From assembly GCA_015680685.1 (NCBI GenBank), contig MNCI01027502.1, positions 412,086 through 476,085 on the forward strand: DNA of 64,000 nt, written 5' to 3'. Both the position numbers and the translations under genes were made by a program. The first letter of the stretch is position 1. Every line of letters starts with the position of its first letter. The DNA comes from Gnetum montanum. Lineage: Eukaryota; Streptophyta; Gnetopsida; Gnetales; Gnetaceae. The notes below the pieces were generated by a model. It had not been told where the DNA came from. It was given only the letters and a program-made list of their open reading frames with translations, and searched no databases. Below are positions 23,287 through 36,299 of the stretch, in pieces.

Positions 23287-26200
23287 CTTGACCTTCATCA
23301 ACTATGTCAAAGGGCAATTATGCCCACAAAGCATCCTCTAGGAGGTCAGTGGCTTCCTTTGGTTCCTTAGGTTGGTCTGCCTCACACATTTCACCCTCAT
23401 CCTTCATGGGATGCATGTCATCAGGGAACTCCACCTCTTACCCTTGTTCTTTGTTAATGTTGCTACTGGTCAAAGGGGCTGCATTATCACCATATATGAT
23501 AACTTCACCACCTTCGTATAGAAGGTGGATTTCTTGGTGGATTAGGGAGGAGATGATCCATAGTTGGATGAGCCAAGGCCTACTCAAGATCAGGTTGAAA
23601 CCCAGCATCTCCTCAATTATGATGAATTATACTATGGTGGGGAACTATTCCCCTACCACAAAGGCTATAGTGATAGTTCCCCTTATGACAACACGTGATC
23701 CATTGAAAGATTTCAGGCATGTTGTCTTTGTGGGTTTGATTTGGTTAGCAAGACCTAACTTGTTAATGACTATGTATGAGATGATGTGTTTTTCTACCCC
23801 ATCATCGACATGCACCCTATAGATTCTACATTTCCCAACACAAATTGTGATAAACATTGGTGCAGTGATGACCTAACCATTCTTAGGATCAACCTTGATC
23901 ACCTCATCACAAAATGCTAGAAGTGCTAAACTCAACTCCTATGGTAGAAGGTACAACATCACAACATAGATGGATTGTTCATCCACTAGGATGTCCTCTA
24001 TAATAAGAGTGGAGGTTGACATATGAACCAATGCTTCATAGTGGGTGGAGGAGGTTATGACCAAGTCATACAGGCTTAGTGTTGTGTTTTTTTTAAACCC
24101 TATTTAACCTATGCCAATGCATTAAGAAATAACTTGCCACTATATGCTACCTTGTTTTTAGCTTTCATCTCCTCCATGTAGCCCAAGAGATGAATCTCTC
24201 ATGGGGGACATTTGCACTTTACTTTACTTGCTTGTTTTAGAGCCTCAATGCTCTATTGTTGGTTACTTGTGGTGGCCTTCTCGATTGATTGGGCCATGGG
24301 GATAGAGGACAAGAGGATGGACTTTGATGGACCTAGTGCCCTTTGCTCCAGCTACTACCTAACCATTTTGTTAGTGAGGTGCTTGTTAGGCCTTCCAAGT
24401 TGCCATCTTAATTGCTTGTTGATGTCTCTTATAGGATGGGACCTTGGACAAGTAGGAACTGATGCATTTTCCATCACCAAACTCCTTATAAGTGGGGAGT
24501 CCACACATTGCAGCACCCTGGTGAAAAAGGGTGATTAGGCTATTACTACTACAATGTGATACAAGACAATGATCACAAAGGATGTTATGGGTGTCCAAGG
24601 TGATTCTAATGACAAAAGGGATTCTCAAACTAGTTGAGGACGAGTGGGCCCTAGTGTCACTAGAGGGCACATGAATCACAAATGGCTCTTGCACTGGGTC
24701 CAAGTTGTCATCAACACTAATAACATTGATGATATACCTTGCATCACTTGCATTAAGAGGATCCTTGTAGACCTACATTAACTAATTTTGTGGGTAAACT
24801 AGGTTGGTTGCATCAAGGACCAACTTTCTCCTATCAATCATGCATTGTATGTCATCATGCAAGGCCATGAAAAAGTTTGTGTCATGTCTAGGAAATTGGT
24901 AATAATGGCAAAATCAGTCCAACCTAAAATGCTTAAGGTCCAGAGTTTCATTTGGTAGTGTGGTTGAGGGATTCTTCAGGAGCTTGTAGTATCAATCATG
25001 CCGCTTGTGAGCATCCATAGACATCTACTTATACTGGATGCATCCGGCATGAAGTAGTTAGTCTAAGAGCTTTGACAACTTGAGGGGCAATGGTGTGTAA
25101 TTTGAGCATTTCTTATGTTCAAAGTTTGGCCTTAGGGTAGCTTGCCTTATGGCCATTGACAATGTAGGCTAGTTACTTACCACAGTGCTAAATCCAAAAG
25201 ACTTATTGTTGTTGGTTGGGTCCTTGGGTGGCCTAGCCATTGGTTTGGTGTTGTTTGGCTTAGCCTCATTGGCCACCATTACTATAGTTATGGTTTACTG
25301 TTTTCCCTTGTCTTTGTCCTTTTTAGCATGAAAATTTTTATAAGCCATGTAGTCTAGCTCCTTGCTAGCCTCTACTGCATCTTGAATGCTCTTGATTTGA
25401 GTGAATGCTTAGCTCAAGGATTGTGAGGCAAGGTAATACAACTCTGACTTAATGAATTCATTCATTGCAACTTTGAAAATAGCTAGTAGGTGTGTTTCCA
25501 TGATGGGCTCACAGATCTCATTGAGCAACATGCTCTAGCATTGAATGAATTTTTGCATGGGCTCTAAGTAGCCTTGCTTAATTTTCATCAACTAGTTTAA
25601 GGTCACCTCAAGATTCAAGTTATACTTGAAGTGCATGATGAATTGGCTAAGAAATTTCTCCAAAGAAGAGATGGAGGCCTTGGGGAGTGCACAATACTAA
25701 TCCAGTGCCTTACTGGTTAGGGACATGACAAACCCATAGATAATGGTATGTGGACATGCTTGTCGTAGGAGGCATTTGGATTGGAAGGTCACCAAATGGG
25801 CATTGGAGTCCTCTTCACCATTATATTTGGTGAATTGGTGTAGTGAGACCATGGTAGGTAGCATGAGTGGTGGAACCACAGGATTGATTAGATCATCTTG
25901 GTAAAAGTCCATCACATGAACAATTTTAGAGGAGGTAGCCTTGAACCACTTAACCTCTTTGGTTAGCCTCTGAATGAGTTGGAAGGCTTGATCTAGACTT
26001 TGAAAGGTTGAAATGGGCTACACAAGTTGTGCTACCCACTATTCTATTTGAGTGGCCCACAACTTGGCTATAGGTTGTGTGACCATGCGAGACACTTGTT
26101 GTGTGGTTGTGCCATGGACATAGTGGCTAGGCCCCACCATGTGCTTGTGGGTTGGATTATTGTGAAGGGTGCTGACATGACAAGTGGGACATATGATTCT

Positions 26201-26909
26201 TGAGTCGTATGTAGTGGAGGAATGTGCATGGTGTGCACATAGGATTATGTAGGTGCAACGGTTGTTGATGCAGAAGATGAAACATGTTGCGATTGTATGA
26301 CAAAGAAAAAGCTACAAGGATGTGACACATCCTAGTGCGTATGCTATGTTTGGTGGATCACCAACATAGGTGTTGACCTAGGAGGTGACATTGGGCTTAT
26401 GACTATCTCAAAAAATATATATGGATGGGATTGTGGAGGCATGAAAGTAGAGGTTTTCCACTAGAACAAGGTGTGGAAAGAGTCTTCATGCTTAGATCGA
26501 GCTTCAAATTTATCTTTCTCTTCCTTCAGGGGCTCCTAGTAGTTTGTCCCTCCCTCATGATCGATGTTTCAAATGTGGTTATCAAGCATCCATTGGTAGG
26601 GCTATGTGAGTGGAATGAATTCCATATTAGAGGGGAAGTATTCCTTCCCATTTCAATGTATGAGCTCAAAACTACATTTGGCCTTTATTTCTTGGTGGTC
26701 TACGTATAGACTTGCTTGGAGCTTCATGTAAATGAAGCTATATTGCTCATCATTTAACACCATGTACTTGGGAGGTAGGTTGTGCAACCTAAAGGATTGC
26801 CTCTATTCTGCCAAGATAGGACTAATAGGATGGTCAATTTGGATTTGTTGCTAAATGTGCTAGACAACAACCATGCTTAAAGTAGAGGTTGAAGGTTTCT
26901 TAGCATTCA
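23287..26909 (-). pseudogene. gag-pro: gag-protease of E2 (pol exon 1)
   Basis: One frame runs from ATG 26907-26909 (MNAKKPSTSTLSMVVV) to the splice donor, interrupted mainly by TAG. The gag N-terminal domain has QYSFIYMKLQA. The capsid region (about 25915-25500) contains FTKYNGEEDSNAHLVTFQSK and a downstream block typical of the retroviral-type gag fold. The pre-protease part (about 25130-24800) has YTPLPLKLSKLLD and CHYYQFPRHDTN, the Tat signature before the protease. Protease region 23857-23400: KCRIYRVHVDDGVEKHIISY stands where the active-site loop is expected (DDG for DTG/DSG), followed by MLGFNLILSRPWL (usual LLGRPWL). The tail EDALWA then FDIVDEGQ leads into the intron. It matches E3 throughout. 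Confidence 0.85.
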
Positions 26910-27180
26910 TGATGTAAAGGGAAAATGCAAATGTTGATGTTTGTGAAAGGTAGAAAAAAAGATAACTCTACTAATTGGAAAAGGACTAAGTATAAAAAAA
27001 TACCAAAAAATGACTAAGTGTAAACTACTAAAAAATGGCTAACTCTAGGACTACATTCACTATGTTAGAGCCAACTACACTTTCTTGAGTACCTAGAATG
27101 TAGCTAAATGTTGGATATACACTTTGGTGTTGTCAAGTGAGGTTCCAAGGGATATACACCAATGGTTTGTAGAAAACTCC

Positions 27181-27290
27181 TATGCTAGCCTAAGATCTAG
27201 TTACTATTGTGGTAGGCCCATAGGGATGTGAGGTCTATGCTAGCCTAAGATCTAGTTACTATTGTGGTAGGCCCATAGGGATGTGAGGTC
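27181..27290. repeat. Perfect 55 bp tandem duplication in the E2 leader
   Basis: Two identical copies, 27181-27235 and 27236-27290, starting TATGCTAGCCTAAGATC, followed by the first nine bases of a third. All other repeats in this old element are diverged, so this duplication is recent or an assembly effect. Confidence 0.9.
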
Positions 27291-27375
27291 TATGCTAGCT
27301 TGGAGCTAGCAATGGTGGTGGAGAGAGCACACAAGGTAATAACCAAGGGATACTATAGAAGGAAATGGCACTAGC

Positions 27376-27391
27376 CCTCCTTCTAGCACTA
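27376..27391 (-). other. Primer binding site of E2
   Basis: Minus strand TAGTGCTAGAAGGAGG, a few bases inside the LTR end. The same site is found in E3 (TGGTGCTAGAAGGAGG) and E5 (TGGCACTAGAAGGAGG). The first A is probably a mutated G. I do not recognise the primer tRNA. Confidence 0.7.
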
Positions 27392-27397
27392 AAAAAC

Positions 27398-29123
27398 TAT
27401 AGTGACTAAAAATTTTAGAGGCTAGAATGATACACTAAGAGATTCACAATAATACAATTTGACCCTACATCCATGTGAGGGCCTATTGAAAGTGGAGATG
27501 AGGTGCCTAGAATGGTCTTGTTAATTGAACTGGGACTTACAAGGTGTTATGCCAAAATAAATGTTAGGGGTTTTCACAATGGTTGTAACATCCATGATGT
27601 CAACTAGGGTGAGTGTAGTTTTGATGCAAAACGAAAGTGCAAACACATGAATATGTGCAAAAAATAGCAAAAAATGCAAGTAAAATGCTAGAATGCTAGA
27701 GAAAATGCTAAAAAATGCTCAAGAAGTGAGCAAGAGAGAAATCAATATCACCCCAAATTAGGGAGCATAGTTAACTATAAGAAAATGTGAGGAGGTATGT
27801 AGTGTACAAACATGCATAGTAGGTAATGTAGTCACAGTCTTAGGGTATCTAGATTGTGAAGACTAACATCCACCATGAAGTCCATGCCTACCAAGTTAGC
27901 TTCCATGATGTCCTATAGGTTGCAATCGTATATAGTGTGCTAGGTGATGTGCAATAGTGCCAAGTGTCAATCTAGAGTTTGCTAAAATACCAAGAGTGCT
28001 CAAATGCCAAAATGCTCGAAAATGCTAATTTTCCAACTTAATGCTTTAAAATGCTAACTCCTAAAATGTGAAACACTAGGATATTTATAGGGTTAGGATT
28101 TCCATGAATTTTAGATTGAGCACCACATGGCAAAGGGGTAGTTGAGGCTATGCTACACCCAACTATGCTTCCATTGATGTAAATGGTGTTCTACTAGTAT
28201 GCTCCAATGGACCTTGTGAAACTGTCAAACTATGACTATGTTACTAAACTACCTTTGTGAGTGCCAAACAAACTGCAATGTACCTAGAAATAATGCAAAA
28301 TAGTGTAGTTTTGGAGACTATGCTATGGGAGTACACTATCCACTCTCTTAAGTGGTGTTGAGCGTAGGTACAATTTGGGTGCAAATGGGGGATGTAAAAG
28401 AAATGCAAATTGTTGATCATGCTTTTCAAAGGTGTGTCAAAACTAAAATGAAGGTTGGTGCTAAGTTCTAGAGGCTTTTGAAGGTAGTTATAGATGACTA
28501 CATTGACTACACTCTAGAACATAGTCCCAACAATTAGACAAAGTTTACAAAAAATGAGGTTCAGTGCTGACTATGCTAACTACACTCTAGATCATAGTCA
28601 TGGCAGTGAGGTTGTAGTTCAAAAAGTTAGAAATTTTTTTGCAAAACTAGTATCTCTATGCAAATTATGCTGACTACTTTCTATAGCATAGTAGGGAGCA
28701 TATTCTAGCAATTAGAAATTTTGCCAAACTATTTTTTCCATGCCAAGCATGCTTGACAACTTTTGGTAGAAGTTTTGCCAAACTATTTTTTCCATGCCAA
28801 GCAAGCTTGATAGCTCCTAGCTTGACACTTGGGAAATTTTGCAAAACTAGCTATTGGTGTGTGGACTACATTGACTACACTTTGGAGTGTCATCCTAGTA
28901 GTGAGAGCATAGTTCCCACACTTAAAAAATTTGTAGCTACTGTCAACACTTAGAAAAATCTTACAATTCTAAACTACTTGTATCAATTACACTAACTACG
29001 CTTTGGAGTGTAGTCCCAGTAGTAGGGATCATAGTCTCAACACTTAAAAGAAAATTTACCTCATGTTAACACTTAGGAAAATTTATAGTTGAGACCTAGT
29101 GGCCCAAATTTGGTGGTGTTTTA
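27398..29123 (-). repeat. 5' LTR of E2
   Basis: 1726 bp partner of 9746-11456 in the same orientation. The terminal TG and CA are both mutated (TA and TA), in line with great age. It is followed by the primer site and leader. TATA box at 28082-28089. It shares the repeated ACTACACTCTGGAGCATAG block in U3. Confidence 0.8.
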
Positions 29124-29551
29124 AGTGACAACTACAATGAAAAAATTAAATTTGTTTAAAAGTTTTGCCAACATATATAGCAAGGCTAGGAAAATGGGAA
29201 TGGGTTCTAACACATATGTTAGAGTAGGGAAAAATATTAAGCTGTAACTACAAAAAACCAAGAGGATAATTCAAATCATGTTGGAAAAAATTACCAACAT
29301 AAGAAATAGAGGCAGCACTATGACTGCAATAATGAAAATTAATTTTCAACTATAGGAAGTTGGAATAGCACTACATACAACACTGTAAAAATAGTGTATA
29401 AATTTTTTTCTTGGTAAACTAGCTTTGGTTTATATGCTACAATTTCATGAAAATCCAAAATAATTTTTAATATATTAAATTAGTTGACATAAGAATGGAA
29501 GAAACAAGCAAAAATTTGCAATAGGTTTTGATGAAGAATTCAAGTAGAGGT
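29124..29551 (-). other. Leader segment of E3
   Basis: Non-coding, A-rich. It lies between the E3 primer site and the end of E2 and would join to 9745 if E2 were removed. No ORF seen. Confidence 0.5.
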
Positions 29552-29567
29552 CCTCCTTCTAGCACCA
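29552..29567 (-). other. Primer binding site of E3
   Basis: Minus strand TGGTGCTAGAAGGAGG, preceded by ACTATAGTTTT as in E2. This is the cleanest copy of this primer site in the window. Confidence 0.75.
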
Positions 29568-29572
29568 AAAAC

Positions 29573-30726
29573 TATAGTAATAGAAAAATTTGGTGTTGGA
29601 AGGTCAAAAATTTCCATGTGAAATAGTTTAACCCTCAATCCATGGACCTTATAAAATGATTTCAAGCACCTCAAATGTTTTTTTTAATCTCTTGAGAACT
29701 TGAAAGGTCTATTACTAAGTATGAAAATGTAAACAAAATAGTAATCTAAGCACCAAGATTTGAGAACAAAGCGAAACAAAATAATTTGCTAAATAAAAAA
29801 AGAAACAAAACTTGTATTAAATGTTATGAATTTTTTTTTGAAATAATGGTTGAGAGAGTATGGATCGTAGGCTTTAATAACTCGAGAATACAAAATATCC
29901 TTGAAAACTTAATGTAGATAGCAGGGTGTATTTTGCAATCAAATTTGCATCAATCTATCTCACACAATTTTCTCTGAAGGCTTTATCTACCACTCATTCT
30001 CTCAACTCTAGATGGTCTTCACTAAGGGAGAAATCATTATGAAATTTTGCTCTTGCTCTAAGCTAAAAGTCTCAAGTTCAGCTGAAAGAAAAAATGACTC
30101 AAAAGTCTTTCAAAATATGTACACTTAGGTTTACATAGGCTATGCATGTCCTAATTTCTTGCTGGTTGATTTTTCCATGGTTGCTACCAAATTTCTAAGA
30201 ATTTCTACCACTTTTTGGAAGCTCTTGGTGCCCACCATCTATAATGTATGATGCACCAATGTCTTTTTAACTTTCTAAGCATGAAATACCAACGTATTTG
30301 GCATTTTCACCACCCAAAAAATGTAGCATATTAACCACCAATGTATTCAACTTTTCTTGTCAAAATTGATGGCACATTTGGGCTATTTTCATGGTCTAAA
30401 TTCCAATGTATATTCCACCAATATTTTTTGGCCTTTTGTTACCAACTTTTCCAATGCATTTGGGTTTTGTTGCCAAATTTTATTAATGTATTTACATTCT
30501 AGGCTCTATATGTTAGCATAAATGAAATTACAACATATGAGCTAAAAATTCTATCTTACATATTGAAGAAATGTTCAAAATTTTGCAAGAATAAGGCTAC
30601 AAGGTAGGATTTTTAATGGGAAAATAGGAAATTGTATCTACCTTTAAATTCCCACTAAATTATAACGATGATTCTCGGCTTTGAGACTTTTTTATGAAAA
30701 ATGTAAAACTTCTTTGGGATGTTTCA
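29573..30726 (-). repeat. 5' LTR of E3
   Basis: The inner end is set by the primer site. The outer end (TGAAACATCCC) is chosen because it resembles the E2 start TGAAATACAACC and because plus-strand coding remnants of E4 begin just beyond. The U5 end resembles E2 (TTTAACCCTCAATCCATGGA against TTTGACCCTACATCCATG), but the rest is diverged. No partner LTR is in the window, so the outer boundary is tentative. Confidence 0.5.
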
Positions 30727-30766
30727 CATATCAATGAAAAGAAATCTAGATGACCAATGCTAAGAT

Positions 30767-31400
30767 TAATGCCATAACCATGTAGACACTTGATTTGAAA
30801 CCCATCTTGGATGACCTTATCCATGTCCATTAAGCTAAAGTGAAAAACAAAGACTTGCAGATTGAAGACCTCACAGAATACATGGGATTAGAAAATCTCA
30901 AATATGCTAATCTAGTGGTGCTCAAAATAGGTAGACCAAGAAATGAACTAAAGCATCAAGTGACCACAACCTATGCATTATATGAGAAATATTTTGTAGA
31001 AAGAAAGGATGCATAGAAAAAAATTTCATACTACAAACTTAAAGCCTAAAGTGATCAAATCTAGCTACCAAGATCAAAAGGATGTAGCATAAAACCTAGC
31101 TTGTAGATTGATAGACAACCAAGAATTACAAAAAGTGGAAAAGGAATTTGAGAAAGAAAGATCATACTTTGCAACCTAGTATGGGAAATTAAACAAAATA
31201 TTTCTATAGTTTCCATGTCCATGATAGGTATCAACTCTAGCAAGCATCGCCAAATTTTCCTAGAAGGTGCATGACCCAAGAACAAAAGAGAAAAAGCTTT
31301 GGACATTACTTAGCTAATATCATATTTTAAAGCTTGATGAAAAAGGAAAGAGACTAATGGAGGAGCCACCACTACCAAGGACATGAGGCAAAATTGAGCT
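30767..31400 (+). pseudogene. 3'-terminal ORF remnant of E4
   Basis: Plus-strand remnant readable through several TAG/TAA stops. It includes KNKDLQIEDLTEYMGLENLK, probably helical, then KVIKSSYQDQKDVA, KEFEKERSYFAT and a C-terminal MEEPPLPRT. The second half is clearly related to 36320-36690 in E6 (EVVKASYQG, EERWVFAAWYVKAN, MEEPLPLGTT). Both stand directly before a 3' LTR, where Athila-like elements may carry an env-like or extra ORF. No transmembrane segment or known fold is visible, so the function is open. Confidence 0.6.
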
Positions 31401-31634
31401 TTATCATTTTGTTTTGTTTTGTTTTGATGTTTTATTTTGTCAAATTATGTTAATCATGTGATGTATGATAGTTTTGTAACATCACTCAAACCACAAGGTG
31501 GCATTCGTAGTGGAGCAAAATCATGTAAATAAGTGATAATATTTAGGTATGTATACAACCCAAAAAATTTTATAAGGGACTCTATCCTCCTTTTTTTAAA
31601 CTTGAGGATGAGTTTCCAGTCAATCATGGTGATA

Positions 31635-32497
31635 TGATAAAATCATATTAGTCATTTGATGTAATATTGTAACTCTACTTACATCATTGTAGATATGATG
31701 TAGTGGGTCGTGGTCTCCATCATAAATACCAATCCATCATTGTGTCAAACAAATAACATTCATCCAACACTTAGCTAAATTCTTGTAGTTTATTTTCATG
31801 ATTTAGACTTAGAGTTAAAGTGAATGCCTACAATGTGGTGTTGAACAATTGTATGGAATCTTTGTTTGAGTGGATTGTACTTGGGCACAATTCATGACCA
31901 AAAATAAAGATCAAGATTTTTTCCCACCATTGTACCATTCTACTTAGTTTACTTTACTTAGCTTAATTTTACTTCCAACATGTTTACTTTTGTGACATTT
32001 TTATTTCCTGAACATTTTACTTTACTCATGTCTTTTAGTAAGGCAATATAAGTATGATTGCTTTTGAGAACTAAGTTTAATCGTTTAGTAATCCAAGTAG
32101 TGACTTCACTTGATTTTCTCAGTAGTGAATTTACTTGATAATCTCAGTAACAATTACATGATCCTAGGGCATGTATGATAAGCTAGGAATAGATGCTTAT
32201 CACCATAGGCTAAGATAGATCTACATTTCTATTATCACCTAGATTTAGACTTTACTCTTATTTCATTATGAGAACACTTAGGATTAATTCTATCACAAAA
32301 AATCATGATATCATATACCTCATTGAGATTTAAATTATACTACTTGCACTTCACTAACTCAATGTGAGAAGACAACAATCATGAACCAACTTTTAACCAC
32401 TAGCATACTTACATTATCCATCCACGAATTATGATCCAATCATGCATGAACATTCATAACTTGTGTGGTGGAGTGTTGGAATACCAAAATCCTCAAC
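31635..32497 (+). repeat. 3' LTR of E4, strongly decayed
   Basis: Begins TGATAAAATC after GTCAATCATGGTGATA, the same junction as E6 (ATTCAGTTATGGGGGTA then TGATGAG). Internal words AGTATGATTGCTTTTGAGAA and CAGTAGTGAATTTACTTGA are eroded forms of the stem-loop units of E1/E7. The right end near CTCAACA is approximate. Confidence 0.55.
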
Positions 32498-32739
32498 ACT
32501 ACTAAACATTTTTTGAAGAAGTCATGAACAACTTACTTATAGGAATGTTGTTCTATTCCAAGCCACTTAGCCTCTATGATGCCATAACTTCTACCAAACA
32601 TATTAAGGAGGTGGTAATCTAATGTAATGACTTGAAGTGGGTCAAATTTCATAATAAGGACAAAAAAGAAACAAATAAAAAGAAATATAATCCAAACACT
32701 AGGTAAACCATGACATCCATAAACCAATCTTTAGCTTCC

Positions 32740-33230
32740 TAATTATCAAACAATGGAGAAAATGGTAGAAACAAGAATCCAAAATCAAAAACCAATGGTG
32801 GTAAGCCATATTTATTCAATGGTGGACAAAGGAGTCCATCTAAGGAAAAATCTAAATATCAAAATTTTCCAAATATCTACATGCAATTTTATGACATGTT
32901 GCTCAATGAAGGACATATCACCCTAGAATAAGTCTCAGAATAGACAAGGACATGATTCAAAAGGCTTCAAACCTTAGCCATACATCCTTTCCAATGAGTA
33001 AAAGGAGATCCACTTGGCCAAAAGTGATATAATCATAATAAATTTTATTAGTATCATTAGGCTCTACATCATAATATTGATTATTACAACACATTCAAAG
33101 ATGATGTTTAGGCTTTGGTTGAGAAGGAAAAAACTATTTTTAACATACTAGTATAACCAAGTAATCAAAATATGCAAGGAACATTTCTACATTTTACTTA
33201 GAGAATAAGACAAGCCATCACAAAACGTAT
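32740..33230 (+). pseudogene. gag-like remnant, plus strand
   Basis: A short readable stretch around 32870-32930 (NFPNIYMQFYDMLLNEGHIT) followed near 33050-33130 by a block resembling the C-x-H region before a Tat protease (HHNIDYYNTFKDDV; compare RHDTNFFMALHDDI in E2). Stops are many. It could be the gag end of another element or a chance similarity. Confidence 0.35.
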
Positions 33231-34429
33231 TTTATAATCCAAATAAGATCTTCCTAAGATGCCTCTTATCCATCCCCTTAACCAAATCCATTAATCTTCC
33301 TTAGAGTGGTGTCAATTCATCCTCATTCTAATGAAAAATATACATGATCAAATTCTCCTCTTTCTTATCCTCAAGAAACTTTCTCTTTTATCGAATACCA
33401 TCTAGATATGTTAGTTATTCTCTTATATTGCCTTATGTAATTTCTCTTCCATCATGCTCATTCTCTTTGGCTATGTTTCAAGAGCCTTCTTTCCTTCCTA
33501 CTTTGACATCACTAGTCAGAATCCTAATGTAATCTTAAAATGAGTCCAAGAAAGACAAAGAAAAAGAGAAAGAGAAAGCCTCAAATCACCCTATTGAAAA
33601 TAAAAAGAAAGTCTTCTTCCAGAGTAAACCTAGTACCACTTCTTCTTTCCCCATTGTCATAACAACTCCTATTACATTAAATTCCATTATTCACCTTTGC
33701 TTTTTGAATACAAAGTAAACCCAATTCTATGGTTTTTGGGGCACATCTAGTAATAAAAGATTATACATGAAGCACACTAGAAAAAAATTACAAATTTCAA
33801 TAATAGAACAACCTAAAACAAATGTTTTATTAAGCTAGGTGAGCATTTCCATGGTATCTTATAATAATAGAACAATCAATGATGAAGCATTTAGTAAGTA
33901 TAATAAAGTTACTTTTTTCTTGTTGAAAATCTACCTATTACGCAAAACCCATGTCATATGTAGTGTTTCTATAGAAAAAGTTTTGTTTCAGTGTTGCTTC
34001 AATTTCTTCTAACTTTGAGAAATTCAATTAATAATGTCATGAATAGAACTACTAAGTCAACATTCTTCTATGATGTACCTAAGTTCATTCCAAAAAGATC
34101 AGGCCTCAAGATAATGGAATAAATAATTATTAATGATTTTTGCTTGAACTCCATAATGCACATAGTTATCATTTGTAATTAGTCACTTATGAAATAAAAA
34201 CATGCTTACAAGTAATTTTTCATAAAGACACTTTGACATAAAAATTTTGCATTTTGATATCATGACATCATGCTACTAAGATTCTTTAATTAGATCTTTA
34301 ATTCTTGCAACTAAACTTGTATATGCTTCATTGAGCTTATATTGACAAGAATCACCCCATTATACTATTTAATCATAAACCCACATATTTTATTGGAACC
34401 AAGTCTTTAATTTTTTAAAAACTTCTCCA
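33231..34429. other. Unassigned AT-rich stretch
   Basis: No coding family recognised on either strand. It may include the 3' part of the LINE that follows (minus strand) but I cannot show it. An A/G-rich patch (AAAGAGAAAGAGAAAG) lies at about 33560. Confidence 0.4.
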
Positions 34430-36240
34430 TATTAGACTAGAATGAACAATGAATGGTGCATTATGGAAAAGCATGTTAATATATAGATACTTAGCTCTTA
34501 TGACTTGTATTCATGGGTTTTCACCTATGTAAAGTTTCTCACACAAGCTTTCCTAACAATTCTAAATTTATATGACTTAAATGGAAAATACCCCATCCAC
34601 CCTCTTAGATAGGATGACAAAGATCATCCTAGCTTATTAAATGAAAGTTACATTCTTTGATATGAAACCAAACAAAACATTGTTCTATCTTTTTCAGTTT
34701 ATTCAAAATTGCTTCTTGGAATTTAAAACATGAGAAATAATAAAGAGGGGTAGCTTGCAATATAGAATGAATCAACTATAGTCTTTCCTTTTCTGTTAGT
34801 AATTTGTCTTTCCATGCTAACAATTTTCTATTAATCTTTTCAATGAATTCTAAATTGATTTTTATTCTACCAATGAAAAGTGGGAGGCCCAAATATTTTG
34901 TAGGTAATTTATCTTCTTGATATTGTAGTTTCACATGAAACTTGTGAAATACTATAATAGATGCACCAAAATTGAAAATCATACTTTTTTTTGAAATTGA
35001 TGTGCACACTTGAGATCCAAAAAAAGGTATGAAGACAATGAAAAGCATTGTTAAGGATAAATTTAGAACCCTACAAAAAATAAAAGTATCATCAAAAAAT
35101 TGGGAATGTGTAAAATCTAAACACATGGATTAGAGTGATGTCTTTAATAAGCTAAAGTGATTTGTATTTTTGAGGATAGCACCAAGACCTTTCATTATCA
35201 TAATAAATAAATTAGGAGAGATTGTGTCTCCCTGATGAACCCCATTTTTTGCCATAAAATCACTTATACACTATCCATTAATCAAGAGAGAAAAATGGAT
35301 ACCTTTATAGAAGTTTAATTTTTGCAACCAAAGTTTTAAAAAACCCAATTTTCAAAGCATCTCATAAGGCAATCCCAAGAGATGTTGTCATAAGCCTTAC
35401 TTATATCTAATTTAAGAGCAATACTTGGTGTCTTCTGAAGATGGGTTGAATGGAAAATTTCTTGAGTGAGGAGAAATTGGTCCAAAATATATCTACCAAG
35501 AACAAAGCTAGCTTGCTTACATGCAATAATAGACTAAAGAATCTTGCTTATCCAATTATTCATAAATTTGGATATGATCTTGTGAACAGTATTGCATAAG
35601 CTAATTATTATATAGTCTTTGATATTACTTGCTTTAGCTTTCTTTGGTAATAATGAGATCCATGTAATATTAAATTCACTTAGAATATAATTTATCCTCC
35701 AAAACTAAAGATAATATCATAAATATCTTTACCAACAATGTTCCAAAAAGTTTTAAAAAATTCATCGGGAAACCCATATGAACCTGGTGCCTTATAATTG
35801 GACATACTTTTTATAGTTTTACATGCCTCCTCTAAAGTTTAAGCCCTATTGAGTAATTGAATATCACATAGAGTAATCTTACTATCAACTACTTTGATAA
35901 TCTTCCTTAATGCCTCTTCATTAGGATTTAGGCCTTTACTTAATAAATCATGATAAAAATGAACTATAATACTAGAAATTTGATCTTGATCTAAAGTGGT
36001 AGTAGCATCCTCTTCTTCCAATTAAAGAATTCTTTTTTGTGGAATGGTGCACTAATACATATTTATGAAAAAACTTTCTACCTACATTATCTAGAAGACA
36101 CCATTTCAATTTTTTTCTTTATTTCCAATACTCTAATTGTCATTGCTAAAGATTCTAAAAATCATAAAGGAAGTCCATTCATGATGTTAAAGATCATGAG
36201 ACTAGCCAACCACATTAAGTTCTTATTGAATTTGATCTAA
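34430..36240 (-). pseudogene. L1-type LINE reverse transcriptase remnant
   Basis: Minus-strand RT of a non-LTR retrotransposon. In order: a pre-RT region (36021-35839, ISSIIVHFYHDLLSKGLNP), then FVLGRYILDQFLL near 35500, LKLDISKAYDNISWD near 35400, NGVHQGDTISPNLFIM near 35230, FFDDTFIF (35095-35075, active-site FADD changed to FFDD) and KYLGLPL with AWKDKLL (34880-34780). These are the usual plant L1 RT blocks in the right order. The endonuclease ORF is missing on the 5' side, where E6 begins. It is broken by stops and frameshifts. Confidence 0.85.
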
Positions 36241-36299
36241 TTTTGTAAGTATATCCTACTTTGGATTATGCTAATTAACTAGATGTTTCTTTCTCTATT

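Larger units (their letters stand above)
9746..29123 (-). mobile_element. E2: 19.4 kb Ogre/Tat-like gypsy element with both LTRs
   Basis: In transcript order: LTR 29123-27398, primer site 27391-27376, leader, gag-protease 26909-23287, 6.2 kb intron-like region 23286-17095 with an opposite-strand ORF, RT/RNase H/second RNase H/integrase 17094-about 13571, non-coding 3' region with tandem repeats, a purine-rich tract next to the LTR, and LTR 11456-9746. The second RNase H and the split between protease and RT point to the Ogre branch of the Tat lineage. Both LTRs are diverged and all genes carry stops, so the element is old. It sits in the leader of E3. Confidence 0.75.

Noticed and set aside
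23304-23822. 172-codon plus-strand ORF as a gene
   Set aside because: It is the complement of the E2 protease region, whose minus-strand frame has clear family motifs.
31635-32497. E4 LTR as the 5' LTR of an element containing the gag-like remnant at 32.7 kb
   Set aside because: No primer site follows it, and the sequence before it matches the 3' internal end of E6.
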